Positions 1 through 7,307 of a DNA stretch of 21,841 nt are shown piece by piece. A model generated the notes under the pieces. The model saw nothing but the letters and a program-made list of their open reading frames with translations, was not told the DNA's origin and did no database searches. Origin of the DNA: JAEZAF01 sp964395665 (lineage in GTDB: Bacteria; Chloroflexota; Anaerolineae; Aggregatilineales; Phototrophicaceae); NCBI GenBank assembly GCA_964395665.1, contig CAYNDH010000065.1, forward strand, positions 1-21,841, in the 5' to 3' direction. The position numbers and the translations under genes are program-made. The stretch's first letter is position 1; each line of letters opens with the position of its first letter.

Positions 1-2
1 AT

Positions 3-491
3 CGTCGTAAAGCGCTCAAGGCCGTTCAGCGTCAGCATGAGCATGTTGCCAACCAGCGTCGCGACTTCCTGCACAAGCTCAGTTTCGATCTGATGCGGTC
101 CTTTGATCATATCGCACTGGAAGATCTCAGTATTCGCAACATGGTCCGCAACAAACGTCTCAGTAAGAGCATTCTCGACAGCGGCTGGTCCATCTTCAAA
201 GAGCTGCTCACGTACAAGGCTGGAAGCGCCGGTCGTGAACTCATCTTTGTTGATCCCCGCTATACCTCGATGTCCTGCTCGAACTGTGACAAGCTGTTTG
301 AAGACTTCGACCTGTCAGTACGATGGGTGACTTGTGGCCGCTGTGGTCTCAGTATGGATCGAGACCACAATGCCGCGATCAATATTTTGAAACGATCTTA
401 TGGATCGACACGATCCCGGTGGGTCACACCGGTTGGACATAACGTGGGTGCAGTCGAGGCCGTGCGTGTCCAAGAAGCTACGCAGCTTTAG
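3..491 (+). CDS. tnpB: RNA-guided nuclease TnpB, C-terminal part (5' truncated by window edge)
   Basis: The frame is open from the first bases to a TAG at 489-491 and gives 162 residues of a protein that normally has about 370-450. It shows the end of the helical region (RRKALKAVQRQHEHVANQRR), the second RuvC acidic motif (IALEDLSIRNM, catalytic Glu), the zinc-ribbon pairs CSNC and CGRC, and the third RuvC motif (DRDHNAAINIL, catalytic Asp). The first RuvC Asp lies outside the window. An internal ATG at 93 is not a credible start because conserved sequence continues upstream of it. TnpB is the transposon-encoded ancestor of Cas12 and cuts DNA guided by an RNA made from the element's right end. 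The visible part has no stop or frameshift, so the protein may be intact. The tail after the third RuvC motif is low in conserved features and overlaps predicted RNA hairpins. Confidence 0.9.
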   Translation, partial: RRKALKAVQRQHEHVANQRRDFLHKLSFDLMRSFDHIALEDLSIRNMVRNKRLSKSILDSGWSIFKELLTYKAGSAGRELIFVDPRYTSMSCSNCDKLFEDFDLSVRWVTCGRCGLSMDRDHNAAINILKRSYGSTRSRWVTPVGHNVGAVEAVRVQEATQL

Positions 492-500
492 CTGCTGTAG
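393..500 (+). ncRNA. Putative omegaRNA/reRNA scaffold at the tnpB 3' end
   Basis: Three hairpins lie in tandem over the last codons of tnpB and just beyond. They are CGATC-TTATG-GATCG (393-407), CCGGTG-GGTCA-CACCGG (416-432), and CTAC/GCAGC closing on GCTGC/GTAG with one bulged base around a TTTA loop that contains the tnpB stop codon (478-500). In characterised TnpB systems the guide RNA scaffold overlaps the 3' end of tnpB and runs into flanking DNA, which acts as the guide. The position and structure fit that model. The assignment is inferred; the 3' end of the scaffold and the guide start are unknown. Confidence 0.4.
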
Positions 501-539
501 AGTGTTCACATGTTGCGTTGTCGTTCTGGCGCGTCCGTG

Positions 540-1826
540 CTACCGCACCGGCAGCGCACGCAGCAGGCGCACCGGCAGCACTTCACCCGCTTCTACCACG
601 TGCACACCTTCCGGGATGATCAGCAGGCCATCTGCTTCAACCACGGACATCAGCGCACCGGAACTCTGGGTGCCGGTCAGAGTGGCGGTCCACACTCCCT
701 GATCCCCGTCATGTGACAGCCGCACCCGCAGATAGCTGCGCCGTCCGTCGGACTCGATGCGTTCGCCGACCTGCGCGGTGATCGTTTCGGCCTCAACTGC
801 ATCGCTCATCCGCTGGAGTTTCAGCAGCGCAGGGCGGACGATGACATCAAATGTGACCATGGCGGAAACCGGATTCCCCGGCAGGCCGAAGAACGGGATC
901 TGCTGACCGTTTTCGCTGTCAGGGCTGTGCAGCATCCCGAAGGCCAGCGGTTTGCCGGGGCGCAGATTGATGCGCCAGAAGTCGATCTGGCCGAGTGCTT
1001 CCAGCACGGTCCGCACGTAATCCGCCGCGCCGACCGAGACACCTGCCGAGCTGATGATCATATCCGGCTGATGAGCGAGTGCGTTCTGAAACAGCGCCTG
1101 AACGGAGTCCAGATCGTCCCGGCTGATGGGCAGCACCACCGGCTGACCGCCGTACTGCCGCACCAGTGCGGCCAGCATCGGGCTGTTGGCGTCATAGATT
1201 TTGCCCGGTTCCAGCGGTTCACCGGGAAGCAGCAGTTCGTCACCGGTAGTCAGGATGCAGACACGCGGCTGACGCACGACCGCCACCTGTGCCATGCCGA
1301 TTGAGGCCAGTATCCCGACATCCTGCGCCCGGATGATGGTTTCTGCGTGCAGGATGGTCTGGCCGCGCCGCACGTTCTCACCAATCGGGCGGACAGAAGC
1401 GCCTTTCGGCGCACCTTTCCGAATCGTCACGGTCTGCGGCGGCGGCCCGCCCAGATCCCATACGCTGTCGGTGTCCTCAACCGGGATCACGGTATCCGCG
1501 CCAGCAGGCAGGGGGGCACCGGTCATGATGCGTGCGGCCTGTCCGCGTTTGAGCGTGATGTCAGGGGAAGTTCCGGCGGGAATATCAGTAATAACTGGCA
1601 GGGTGATCGGCGTCTGTATAATATCCTCAGCACGCACCGCGTAGCCATCCATGCTGGAATTGGCAAACGGCGGCAGGTCTACTGCTGATGTGATACCCTC
1701 AGCCAGTGTCCGTTGAAATGCCGCTGTTATCGGGATGGTTTCCGCTGGCAGTACCGGAATCTGATCCAGTATTCGTTTTACAGCTTCCTGAACGTCTAAC
1801 AAAGCCGTCTGCTCCTTTTCACTCAT
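540..1826 (-). CDS. moeA: Molybdopterin molybdenumtransferase MoeA
   Basis: The 428-residue product matches the MoeA/gephyrin-E family in length and domain order. This cytoplasmic enzyme inserts molybdate into adenylylated molybdopterin in the last step of molybdenum cofactor synthesis. Visible signatures are PPFANSSMDGYAVRAEDI (about residues 52-69), MTGAPLPAGADTVIPVED (about 101-118), the MogA-like domain with GDELLLPGEPL and SSAGVSVGAADYV, then NLRPGKPLAFG and GLPGNPVSAMV, and a small beta-barrel domain at the C-terminus. The ATG at 1826 precedes a normal MoeA N-terminus, but its Shine-Dalgarno is weak. No other cofactor gene is in the window. The stop codon lies within 50 bp of the tnpB element, yet the C-terminus looks complete. 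Confidence 0.95.
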   Translation of the reverse strand: MSEKEQTALLDVQEAVKRILDQIPVLPAETIPITAAFQRTLAEGITSAVDLPPFANSSMDGYAVRAEDIIQTPITLPVITDIPAGTSPDITLKRGQAARIMTGAPLPAGADTVIPVEDTDSVWDLGGPPPQTVTIRKGAPKGASVRPIGENVRRGQTILHAETIIRAQDVGILASIGMAQVAVVRQPRVCILTTGDELLLPGEPLEPGKIYDANSPMLAALVRQYGGQPVVLPISRDDLDSVQALFQNALAHQPDMIISSAGVSVGAADYVRTVLEALGQIDFWRINLRPGKPLAFGMLHSPDSENGQQIPFFGLPGNPVSAMVTFDVIVRPALLKLQRMSDAVEAETITAQVGERIESDGRRSYLRVRLSHDGDQGVWTATLTGTQSSGALMSVVEADGLLIIPEGVHVVEAGEVLPVRLLRALPVR

Positions 1827-1845
1827 ATCAATCTGACTCGCTGGC

Positions 1846-1861
1846 GCGGCGTTTATGCCGC
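1846..1861 (-). other. Hairpin in the moeA leader
   Basis: GCGGC (1846-1850) pairs perfectly with GCCGC (1857-1861) around a 6-base loop. It sits 19 bases upstream of the moeA ATG, close to the expected ribosome-binding region. It could reduce translation or be incidental. It does not resemble the much larger molybdenum cofactor riboswitch. Confidence 0.35.
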
Positions 1862-1871
1862 TGGTGGGTGA

Positions 1872-1890
1872 GATTGGATCTGATCCAATC
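1872..1890. promoter_or_regulatory. Perfect 19-bp palindrome, candidate operator between moeA and rel
   Basis: GATTGGATC and GATCCAATC are exact reverse complements separated by one T at 1881. The arm length, near-zero spacer and placement between two divergent genes fit a dimeric transcription factor site better than an RNA hairpin. It lies about 46 bp from the moeA ATG and 90 bp from the rel ATG. The binding protein is unknown. Confidence 0.45.
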
Positions 1891-1929
1891 CGGTTTGCGG
1901 ACTGAAGTGCTTTTCTCTTTCACCAAAGC

Positions 1930-1959
1930 CGTATAGAATCAGGATAGACCAGAACTCAA
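1930..1959 (-). promoter_or_regulatory. Possible moeA promoter (TTGAGT-18-TATACG)
   Basis: Read on the minus strand, TTGAGT (1954-1959) and TATACG (1930-1935) are 18 bp apart, each with four of six consensus bases. The 19-bp palindrome would then lie in the moeA leader. This is a weak match. Confidence 0.3.
1932..1939 (+). promoter_or_regulatory. Possible rel -10 element
   Basis: TATAGAAT upstream of rel resembles a -10 box, but no convincing -35 lies 16-18 bp before it. It overlaps the proposed moeA -10 on the other strand. The rel ribosome-binding site is the G-rich stretch at 1958-1970, which includes GGGGGAA. Confidence 0.25.
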
Positions 1960-1980
1960 GGGGATGGGGGAACCCGCCTT

Positions 1981-4200
1981 ATGTCACTTGTAGCAACCCC
2001 AGTCGATCTTCAGTATTTATTCAGCCATCTGTCGAATCTCTCGCCCAACGATTATGCCATCATCGAGCGCGCCTATCTTAAAGCTGAAGCGGCTCATCAC
2101 GGGCAGATGCGTAAGTCCGGAGAGCCGTTCTTTACCCACTGCTTTGCGGTGGCGCTCATTTTAGCAGAGATGAAGCTGGACGCCGAAGCCATCGCCGCCG
2201 CCCTGATGCATGATATCGTTGAGGATACGCCCGTCACACTTGATGAACTGCGTACCGAGTTTGGCGATACGATCGCGATGATGGTGGACAGCGTCACCAA
2301 GCTCAAGAATCTGCCGCTGCCCACCGAGAAGCAGAATACCGGCAAGCGCAGCCGCACGATCAATCGCGAACTGGAATACTTCCGCAAGATGCTGATGACC
2401 ATGGGCGATGATATTCGCGTCGTGCTCATCAAACTGGCGGACCGCCTGCACAATATGCGCACGCTCGGCTATATGGCCGAAGCCAAACAGAAGATGATCG
2501 CCAAGGAAACGCTTGAGATCTTCGCGCCGCTGGCAAACCGCCTTGGGATCTGGAAGATCAAGTGGGAACTTGAAGACCTGTCGCTGCGCTATCTGGAACC
2601 GGAAGTTTATCGCGGCATCGCCACCCAGATCGACGAACGCCGCGCCGACCGTGAACGCTATATGCACGAAGTTGAACAGCAGCTTCGGCTGGAACTGGAA
2701 CGCGACGGCCTTCAGGCACACATCAGCGGACGCCCGAAGCACATCTACAGCATTCACAACAAGATGCAGCGCAAGCAGCTTCCCTTCGATCAGATTTATG
2801 ATGTGCGCGCCATCCGTGTGATCGTCGATAACAAGGCGCATTGTTATCAGACGCTGGGGATTGTCCACAACCTGTGGCATCCGATCCCCGGCGAATTCGA
2901 TGACTATATCGCGGGGCCGAAGAACAACTTCTATCAGAGCCTGCACACCGCTGTCATTGACAATAACGGCAAGGTGATTGAGGTGCAGATCCGCACATGG
3001 GAAATGCACGAACACGCCGAATACGGTATCGCCGCGCACTGGCGCTATAAAGAAGGCACCAGAGATCGTGACGAAATCTTCGAGAACAAGGTCAGCTATC
3101 TGCGCCGCCTGATGGAATTCGGCCCGGATCTGTCCGAAGATACCGAAGGTTACATGGATACGGTCAAGAATGAGGTCTTTCAGGATCGGGTCTATGTCTT
3201 TACACCCAAAGGCGACATCGTTGATCTGCCGCAGGGGGCGACACCGATTGACTTCGCCTATCACGTGCATACTGAAGTCGGTCACCGCTGCCGTGGTGCG
3301 AAAATCGGCGGCAAGCTGGTCAATCTCAATTATGAGCTGCAAAGCGGTGATCAGGTCGAGATCATTACGTCGAATCGGGGCGGCCCCAGCCTTGACTGGC
3401 TGAACGAAGACTCCGGTTATACCAAGACGCAGCGCGCCCGTCAGAAGATCAAGCAGTGGTTCCGCAAGCTCAACCGCGAAAGCCATATCACCCTTGGGCG
3501 TGAGACACTGGAGCGCGAACTGAAGCGCCTTGCACTGCTCGACCGCTTCTCGTTTGACGAAGTCGCGCAGATCTTCGATTTCAACAGCGTCGATGACTTC
3601 TTCGCATCCATTGGGGCGGGGGACACAACGACGGCGCAGATCAGCCAGCACACCTTCGACGAAGCGAACCGCCTTCAGCAGGAGCAGGAATCCGACGCGA
3701 TCACGGTCTTTAAGACACGGCCACGGGTGGCGCCGTTATTCGATGACGACTCGCACGGAGTCGAGATCATGGGGACCGATGGCCTGCTGACGAATATTGC
3801 GCCGTGCTGTAACCCGACGCCGGGTGACGGGATCATCGGCTATGTGACACGCGGGCGCGGTGTGACCGTGCATCGCACCACCTGCACCAATATCGACCGT
3901 GTGCGTGAACTGGAGCCGAACCGTCTGATTCAGGTCTCGTGGGCCGGGTCGAGTGAAGAGCAGAGCTATATCATCCCGGTTGAGGTGATCGCTTATGATC
4001 GCGGTGGCCTGCTGAAAGACCTTAGCACCGTGATCGCTGACGAAAAAGTCAATATCACCGATGTCAGCGTCAGCACCCGGCAGGGGATCGCGACCGTGCG
4101 CCTGGTGCTGGAACTGCACGACAGCCGCCAGCTTACACGCATCTTTGGCCGGATTGAGAGCATCCGCAGCGTAACTGAAGTGTATCGCTGCAACACCTGA
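1981..4200 (+). CDS. rel: Bifunctional (p)ppGpp synthetase/hydrolase Rel
   Basis: This is a full-length 739-residue long RSH protein, the enzyme that makes and degrades the stringent-response alarmone (p)ppGpp. The HD hydrolase domain (about 35-190) keeps its expected residues: MRKSGEPFFTH, HDIVEDT with H77-D78 and E81-D82, and KLADRLHNMRTL. The synthetase domain (about 235-350) keeps GRPKHIYSIHNKM, YDVRAIRVIV, YQSLHT and EVQIRT. A TGS domain (about 403-463), a helical region, a conserved-cysteine zinc-finger segment (PCCNP and HRTTC, about 605-640) and a C-terminal ACT domain (about 663-735) follow. The signature loop is EFDD at 305-308, as in monofunctional RelA, instead of the RxKD usual in bifunctional Rel/SpoT. 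Since the HD site looks intact, both activities are expected. The gene probably shares a transcript with the small gene 48 bp downstream. Confidence 0.96.
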   Translation: MSLVATPVDLQYLFSHLSNLSPNDYAIIERAYLKAEAAHHGQMRKSGEPFFTHCFAVALILAEMKLDAEAIAAALMHDIVEDTPVTLDELRTEFGDTIAMMVDSVTKLKNLPLPTEKQNTGKRSRTINRELEYFRKMLMTMGDDIRVVLIKLADRLHNMRTLGYMAEAKQKMIAKETLEIFAPLANRLGIWKIKWELEDLSLRYLEPEVYRGIATQIDERRADRERYMHEVEQQLRLELERDGLQAHISGRPKHIYSIHNKMQRKQLPFDQIYDVRAIRVIVDNKAHCYQTLGIVHNLWHPIPGEFDDYIAGPKNNFYQSLHTAVIDNNGKVIEVQIRTWEMHEHAEYGIAAHWRYKEGTRDRDEIFENKVSYLRRLMEFGPDLSEDTEGYMDTVKNEVFQDRVYVFTPKGDIVDLPQGATPIDFAYHVHTEVGHRCRGAKIGGKLVNLNYELQSGDQVEIITSNRGGPSLDWLNEDSGYTKTQRARQKIKQWFRKLNRESHITLGRETLERELKRLALLDRFSFDEVAQIFDFNSVDDFFASIGAGDTTTAQISQHTFDEANRLQQEQESDAITVFKTRPRVAPLFDDDSHGVEIMGTDGLLTNIAPCCNPTPGDGIIGYVTRGRGVTVHRTTCTNIDRVRELEPNRLIQVSWAGSSEEQSYIIPVEVIAYDRGGLLKDLSTVIADEKVNITDVSVSTRQGIATVRLVLELHDSRQLTRIFGRIESIRSVTEVYRCNT

Positions 4201-4248
4201 GATTTAGAGAGTGTCTGAATTAGCAACAGAAATGGATAACGGCAATCA

Positions 4249-4725
4249 ATGGCTTACTTTATGCGCTTTCTCGTCCCCGGTGATTTTGCACCCAGCGCAG
4301 ACGATCTGCGGCAGGTCTTCGCGGCGGTCAACCCGGATTATGCGCTGTTATCGCGCCAGCCACCACCGTATGAGACACTGGCGCTGGCCTATCAGGGGCA
4401 GGAATACGCCGAGATTGATTTCAACCGGCCCGGTGATGATCTGTTTGCGGATGAGATCGACGATCTGCTGGAAGAACTGGACGAAACCGAGTTCGAGACA
4501 GATGAAGATACCCGTGTGCGTGATGTCGTCACCGAGCGCATCCGCCAGACGCGGCTGATCCTTTCCGCCGAGATCCTGTTCGGGGATAACGCGCTTGAAG
4601 ATGGTATCCGCCTGATTGATCCGCTGTGGGAATGGCTGTTTGAACAGACCGACGGCCTGCTGAAGATCGACAATGAAGGCTATCATGATGCGGATGGTCT
4701 GCTGTTGGGGATCGCTGATGAATAG
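4249..4725 (+). CDS. Acidic protein of unknown function downstream of rel
   Basis: I do not recognise this 158-residue protein. It is very acidic in the middle (about residues 60-95, with DDLFADEIDDLLEELDETEF) and has aromatic-rich flanks (DPLWEWLFEQTDGLL). No signal peptide, membrane segment or metal motif is visible, so a cytoplasmic location is likely. It begins 48 bp after the rel stop and is followed by a terminator, so co-transcription with rel is likely. The ATG at 4249 has no clear Shine-Dalgarno; an in-frame ATG at 4261 would give MRFLVPGDF and is equally possible. Codon use is like that of its neighbours, and competing frames here lack protein-like composition. A structural or regulatory partner role is conceivable but unproven. 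Confidence 0.75.
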   Translation: MAYFMRFLVPGDFAPSADDLRQVFAAVNPDYALLSRQPPPYETLALAYQGQEYAEIDFNRPGDDLFADEIDDLLEELDETEFETDEDTRVRDVVTERIRQTRLILSAEILFGDNALEDGIRLIDPLWEWLFEQTDGLLKIDNEGYHDADGLLLGIADE

Positions 4726-4772
4726 CTGATGGCTGAATTTATCCCCGGCCTGAAGCTGAAACTGAGACATAA

Positions 4773-4801
4773 AAAGAGCAATCCAGTCTGGATCGCTCTT
4801 T
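4773..4801 (+). terminator. Intrinsic terminator after the rel operon
   Basis: AAAGAGC (4773-4779) pairs with GCTCTTT (4795-4801). After one A/C mismatch, ATCC (4781-4784) pairs with GGAT (4790-4793) around loop AGTCT. The descending arm ends in TTT. It lies 48 bp past the stop of the acidic protein gene and 110 bp before the glycosyltransferase. Confidence 0.75.
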
Positions 4802-4911
4802 GATTCTAAACCGGGGTTTTAGTGCGTTTCACGGATCTCGACCGGCGTGAAGACCAGCCCTGCGCCGTTCTGATCTGCGTCTATCCAGTATCAGGAGTCG
4901 TTCTAAAAATC

Positions 4912-6321
4912 ATGAAGATCGCGATGTTCTCTATTAATCCCCAGTTCCCCGAATACATCACGGGGGGCGCCTCAAAGCATCTGAAGAATGTCGCGATCTA
5001 TCTCGGTGCGCAGGGGCATCAGGTGGTGCTCTACTGCACCCGGTCAGAGGGGTCATCCGAGCCGTTTCGCTGGCATGAAAATGTCGAAGTGCGGCCCGTG
5101 CTGCGCTTTCATCAGCCGTTCCCGATGCCGTATGGTGTCCCGGCGTATGATATGGCGTCCATCCTTCAGGATGTGGGAGATGGCCTGCGTGATGCTGACC
5201 GCTTCTACATGCATGACGGTGAATTATTGTTCCCATTTGCCTATCAGCACATCCCGACGGTGGTGTCGCTGCGGGATAACGTCTATCCAGAGACGATTCT
5301 CGGCGGATTTCTGTTTCAGTCACACCGGCTGATCCTGATCTCGGAATATTCGCGGCAGTATTATGAGGCGACGGTCGGGCGCTTCTTCCCGGAACTGCCG
5401 GAACGGGTTGAGGTTGTCCACAATGGGCTGGACTGGTCGGTCTTTAAGCCGACGCCGCCGAGTGATGAACTGCTGGCGCTGCTGCCGTTCGACCCGGCGC
5501 AGCATGTGGTGGTGCTGCATCCGCACCGGCCAGAACCGACGAAAGGCATCCCGCAGACGCTGGCCGTGGTTGATCTGCTGGTGCATGAATACGGTATTTC
5601 GAACCTGCGGGTGTTGATTCCACGCTGGCTGGATGTTCAGCTTACGCCGGATTTACAGGCATTTTATGATGAGGTGCAGGCGCAGGTGCATCGACGGGCC
5701 TTGCAGCAGCATGTTGTGTTTCATCCGTGGCTGCCACAGCATCTGCTGCCGGGATATTATTCACTAGGGGCGGTCACGCTGTCACTCGGCAGTTTTCCGG
5801 AGTCGTTTGGGAATGCCGTGTATGAGTCACTGGGCTGCGGCACGCCGTCGATTGCTGCCCGGATCGCCACCCATCGCGAACTGCTGCCGGATGACCTGAT
5901 CGACAAGGTGGATTATGACGACGCCGACTCTGCGGCCCGGATTGCGGCGGATATTATCCGGAGCGGGCGGCGTACCTCACCGGAAACGCTCCGCTATCTG
6001 CATGAACATTACAGCATGGAGCATCAGCTTGCCCGTTACGCGGATCTGATCCTGAATGCCGAAGTCATGCCGCCGATGCAGTATCGGCATCCGACTATCG
6101 ACGAAACGACGCGCTTTTGGCTGGCGCCGTGGTGTTACATCAACGCCGCCGGGATGATCTATCACGATTTCCGGGCGGATTACACCTCACTTGACGCGCT
6201 GACTCCGCTGCTGATACAGAGTCCAGCGGGAATCACGTTCGAGCAGGCGCAGGCCGTCGGCGTGGGTGCGGAAACGATCCAGCACTGGCTGCGCGAAGGG
6301 TATCTGGTGCCGGTGCATTAG
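4912..6321 (+). CDS. GT-B fold glycosyltransferase, family 4-like
   Basis: The 469-residue protein has a Rossmann start (MKIAMFSIN), a glycine-rich acceptor-domain loop (GGASKHLKNVAIYLGAQGH), VVHNGLDWSVFKP at the domain junction, the donor-site region HPHRPEPTKG (K211) and a perfect EX7E motif (PESFGNAVYESLGCGTP, E297 and E305). These mark a retaining glycosyltransferase using a sugar nucleotide. Acceptor and sugar are unknown. No signal peptide is present, so it should act at the cytoplasmic side, for example on envelope or capsule precursors. An in-frame GTG at 4822 would add 30 residues unlike the family. I chose the ATG at 4912 because it gives a family-like N-terminus; AGGAG at 4893-4897 lies 14 bases before it. 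The last 80 or so residues (about 390-469) extend past the usual fold and end in a helical segment of unknown role. No other sugar gene is adjacent. Confidence 0.88.
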   Translation: MKIAMFSINPQFPEYITGGASKHLKNVAIYLGAQGHQVVLYCTRSEGSSEPFRWHENVEVRPVLRFHQPFPMPYGVPAYDMASILQDVGDGLRDADRFYMHDGELLFPFAYQHIPTVVSLRDNVYPETILGGFLFQSHRLILISEYSRQYYEATVGRFFPELPERVEVVHNGLDWSVFKPTPPSDELLALLPFDPAQHVVVLHPHRPEPTKGIPQTLAVVDLLVHEYGISNLRVLIPRWLDVQLTPDLQAFYDEVQAQVHRRALQQHVVFHPWLPQHLLPGYYSLGAVTLSLGSFPESFGNAVYESLGCGTPSIAARIATHRELLPDDLIDKVDYDDADSAARIAADIIRSGRRTSPETLRYLHEHYSMEHQLARYADLILNAEVMPPMQYRHPTIDETTRFWLAPWCYINAAGMIYHDFRADYTSLDALTPLLIQSPAGITFEQAQAVGVGAETIQHWLREGYLVPVH

Positions 6322-6331
6322 GCGATCCGTT

Positions 6332-6351
6332 GGGCGGTATTCTTCACGCCC
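6332..6351. terminator. Weak hairpin between convergent genes
   Basis: GGGCG (6332-6336) pairs with CGCCC (6347-6351) over a 10-base loop in the 38-bp gap between two convergent stop codons. Some T residues follow on the plus strand. It is a minor candidate terminator. Confidence 0.3.
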
Positions 6352-6359
6352 GTTGTGTT

Positions 6360-7265
6360 TTACCTCAACGCCAGAATACGCTCCACCAGCCCTTCAGTTT
6401 CAAGCCGGTTGCTGTCGGCATAGCGCACCAGACATTCCGCCCACATCGGATCTGCGGCAAACAGTTCGCGGAAGATCGGCGCGGCGGCGTCAAAGGCGCG
6501 GGCTTTGTCTGCGATTTCCAGCGCGAACCAGAAGCGGATCTGCAAGTCATCCGGGTCCAGCACGACCGCTTCCTGATAACGCTGCATGGCCTGTTCGATC
6601 TGTGGGTTGTCGCCGGTCGCCAATGCTGCCGCCTCACCTGAAATCTGATAGGCGAGATGCCGGTTGCAGATGCGTTCCAGTTCAGCCACCGGCGTCGGAT
6701 GATCGTCCACCCGCACATCATACAGCACACCCTGCCAGGGCTGCGGCGTCAGTGTCCCGCTGACGATGATCAGCGCGGCGGACTGCTGACCACGAAAATC
6801 ACCGCCTTCGGCCTGGGCTGCCTGAAGCGCCGCCACGATGCGCTGCACCAGCCGTCCGCTGGCGCTTTCAAATGCGCTGGACATGGCCGCCGGGACGGTA
6901 TCACGCGCCATCATATTGGCCTGTACCGCGTAGCCTTCCCCGATATGATGCCCAGCGTAACGGATCGTTCGGCTGCCGGTATGCGCTGCCGCGCTGCCGT
7001 GCGCATCGATCATCCCGACCTGACGCACTGGCGCATCCGGATCACCGGCCAGCACCGCCGCCAGTGCCTGCGGTGCGGTATGTCCGTTACGCATCAGATG
7101 CAGGCCGCTGGTGCCGTGCGACATGCGCGAGAGGGCCTGTGTTGCCACTGCGCCAACTCCGGCTTCAGCCCATGGGCAGATGCGCCCAACACCGGGCAGG
7201 GCAGTCTGTACGGCGACACCGATTTCCCCGGTCTGCGGATCGCGCGCCACGATTGAATAAGTCAT
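6360..7265 (-). CDS. DUF1028 Ntn-hydrolase-like protein with TPR-like tail
   Basis: The N-terminal 210 or so residues match the DUF1028 pattern: MTYSIVARDPQTGEIGVAVQ, GVGAVATQALS, the RQVGMIDAHGSAAAHTG segment, GEGYAVQANMM, and GGDFRGQQSAALIIVSG. The family is placed in the Ntn-hydrolase superfamily by fold, but its substrate is not firmly known. Residues about 215-300 look like one or two tetratricopeptide repeats (IEQAMQRYQEAVVLDPDDL), a common fusion in this family. No signal peptide is present. The ATG at 7265 has a strong AGGAGA (7271-7276) five bases upstream. It follows hppA on the same strand but has a terminator and its own promoter between, so it is probably a separate unit. Confidence 0.9.
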   Translation of the reverse strand: MTYSIVARDPQTGEIGVAVQTALPGVGRICPWAEAGVGAVATQALSRMSHGTSGLHLMRNGHTAPQALAAVLAGDPDAPVRQVGMIDAHGSAAAHTGSRTIRYAGHHIGEGYAVQANMMARDTVPAAMSSAFESASGRLVQRIVAALQAAQAEGGDFRGQQSAALIIVSGTLTPQPWQGVLYDVRVDDHPTPVAELERICNRHLAYQISGEAAALATGDNPQIEQAMQRYQEAVVLDPDDLQIRFWFALEIADKARAFDAAAPIFRELFAADPMWAECLVRYADSNRLETEGLVERILALR

Positions 7266-7307
7266 GGGTGTCTCCTGATATTACGAAAGTCTGACAGATT
7301 TCCGCAG

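Larger units (their letters stand above)
1..510 (+). mobile_element. 3' part of an IS200/IS605-type element (left part outside window)
   Basis: The only gene seen is the C-terminal part of a TnpB protein, and it is followed by a short palindrome-rich right end. No tnpA is visible; it may lie to the left or be absent, as in tnpB-only elements. The exact right boundary cannot be fixed without an empty-site comparison. The last strong hairpin ends at 500, and the moeA stop codon is at 540-542, so the element should end between those points. The family moves by single-strand peel-and-paste using subterminal hairpins instead of terminal inverted repeats, and no target-site duplication is expected. 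Confidence 0.7.

Noticed and set aside
1827..1980. Molybdenum cofactor riboswitch in the moeA leader
   Set aside because: The region is too short and has only simple palindromes. The conserved multi-helix core is not seen.
2161..3651. 496-codon open frame antisense to rel
   Set aside because: It lies wholly inside the conserved rel gene and has no recognisable domain. It is a by-product of GC-rich codon bias.
4211..4558. 115-codon frame overlapping the acidic protein gene
   Set aside because: It has Arg/Ser-rich shadow composition and no Shine-Dalgarno. The +1 frame from 4249 is more protein-like and runs to the terminator.
4822..4911. GTG start adding 30 residues to the glycosyltransferase
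   Set aside because: The added residues are unlike the family, and the Rossmann start follows directly from the ATG at 4912. AGGAG lies upstream of that ATG, though at a long spacing.
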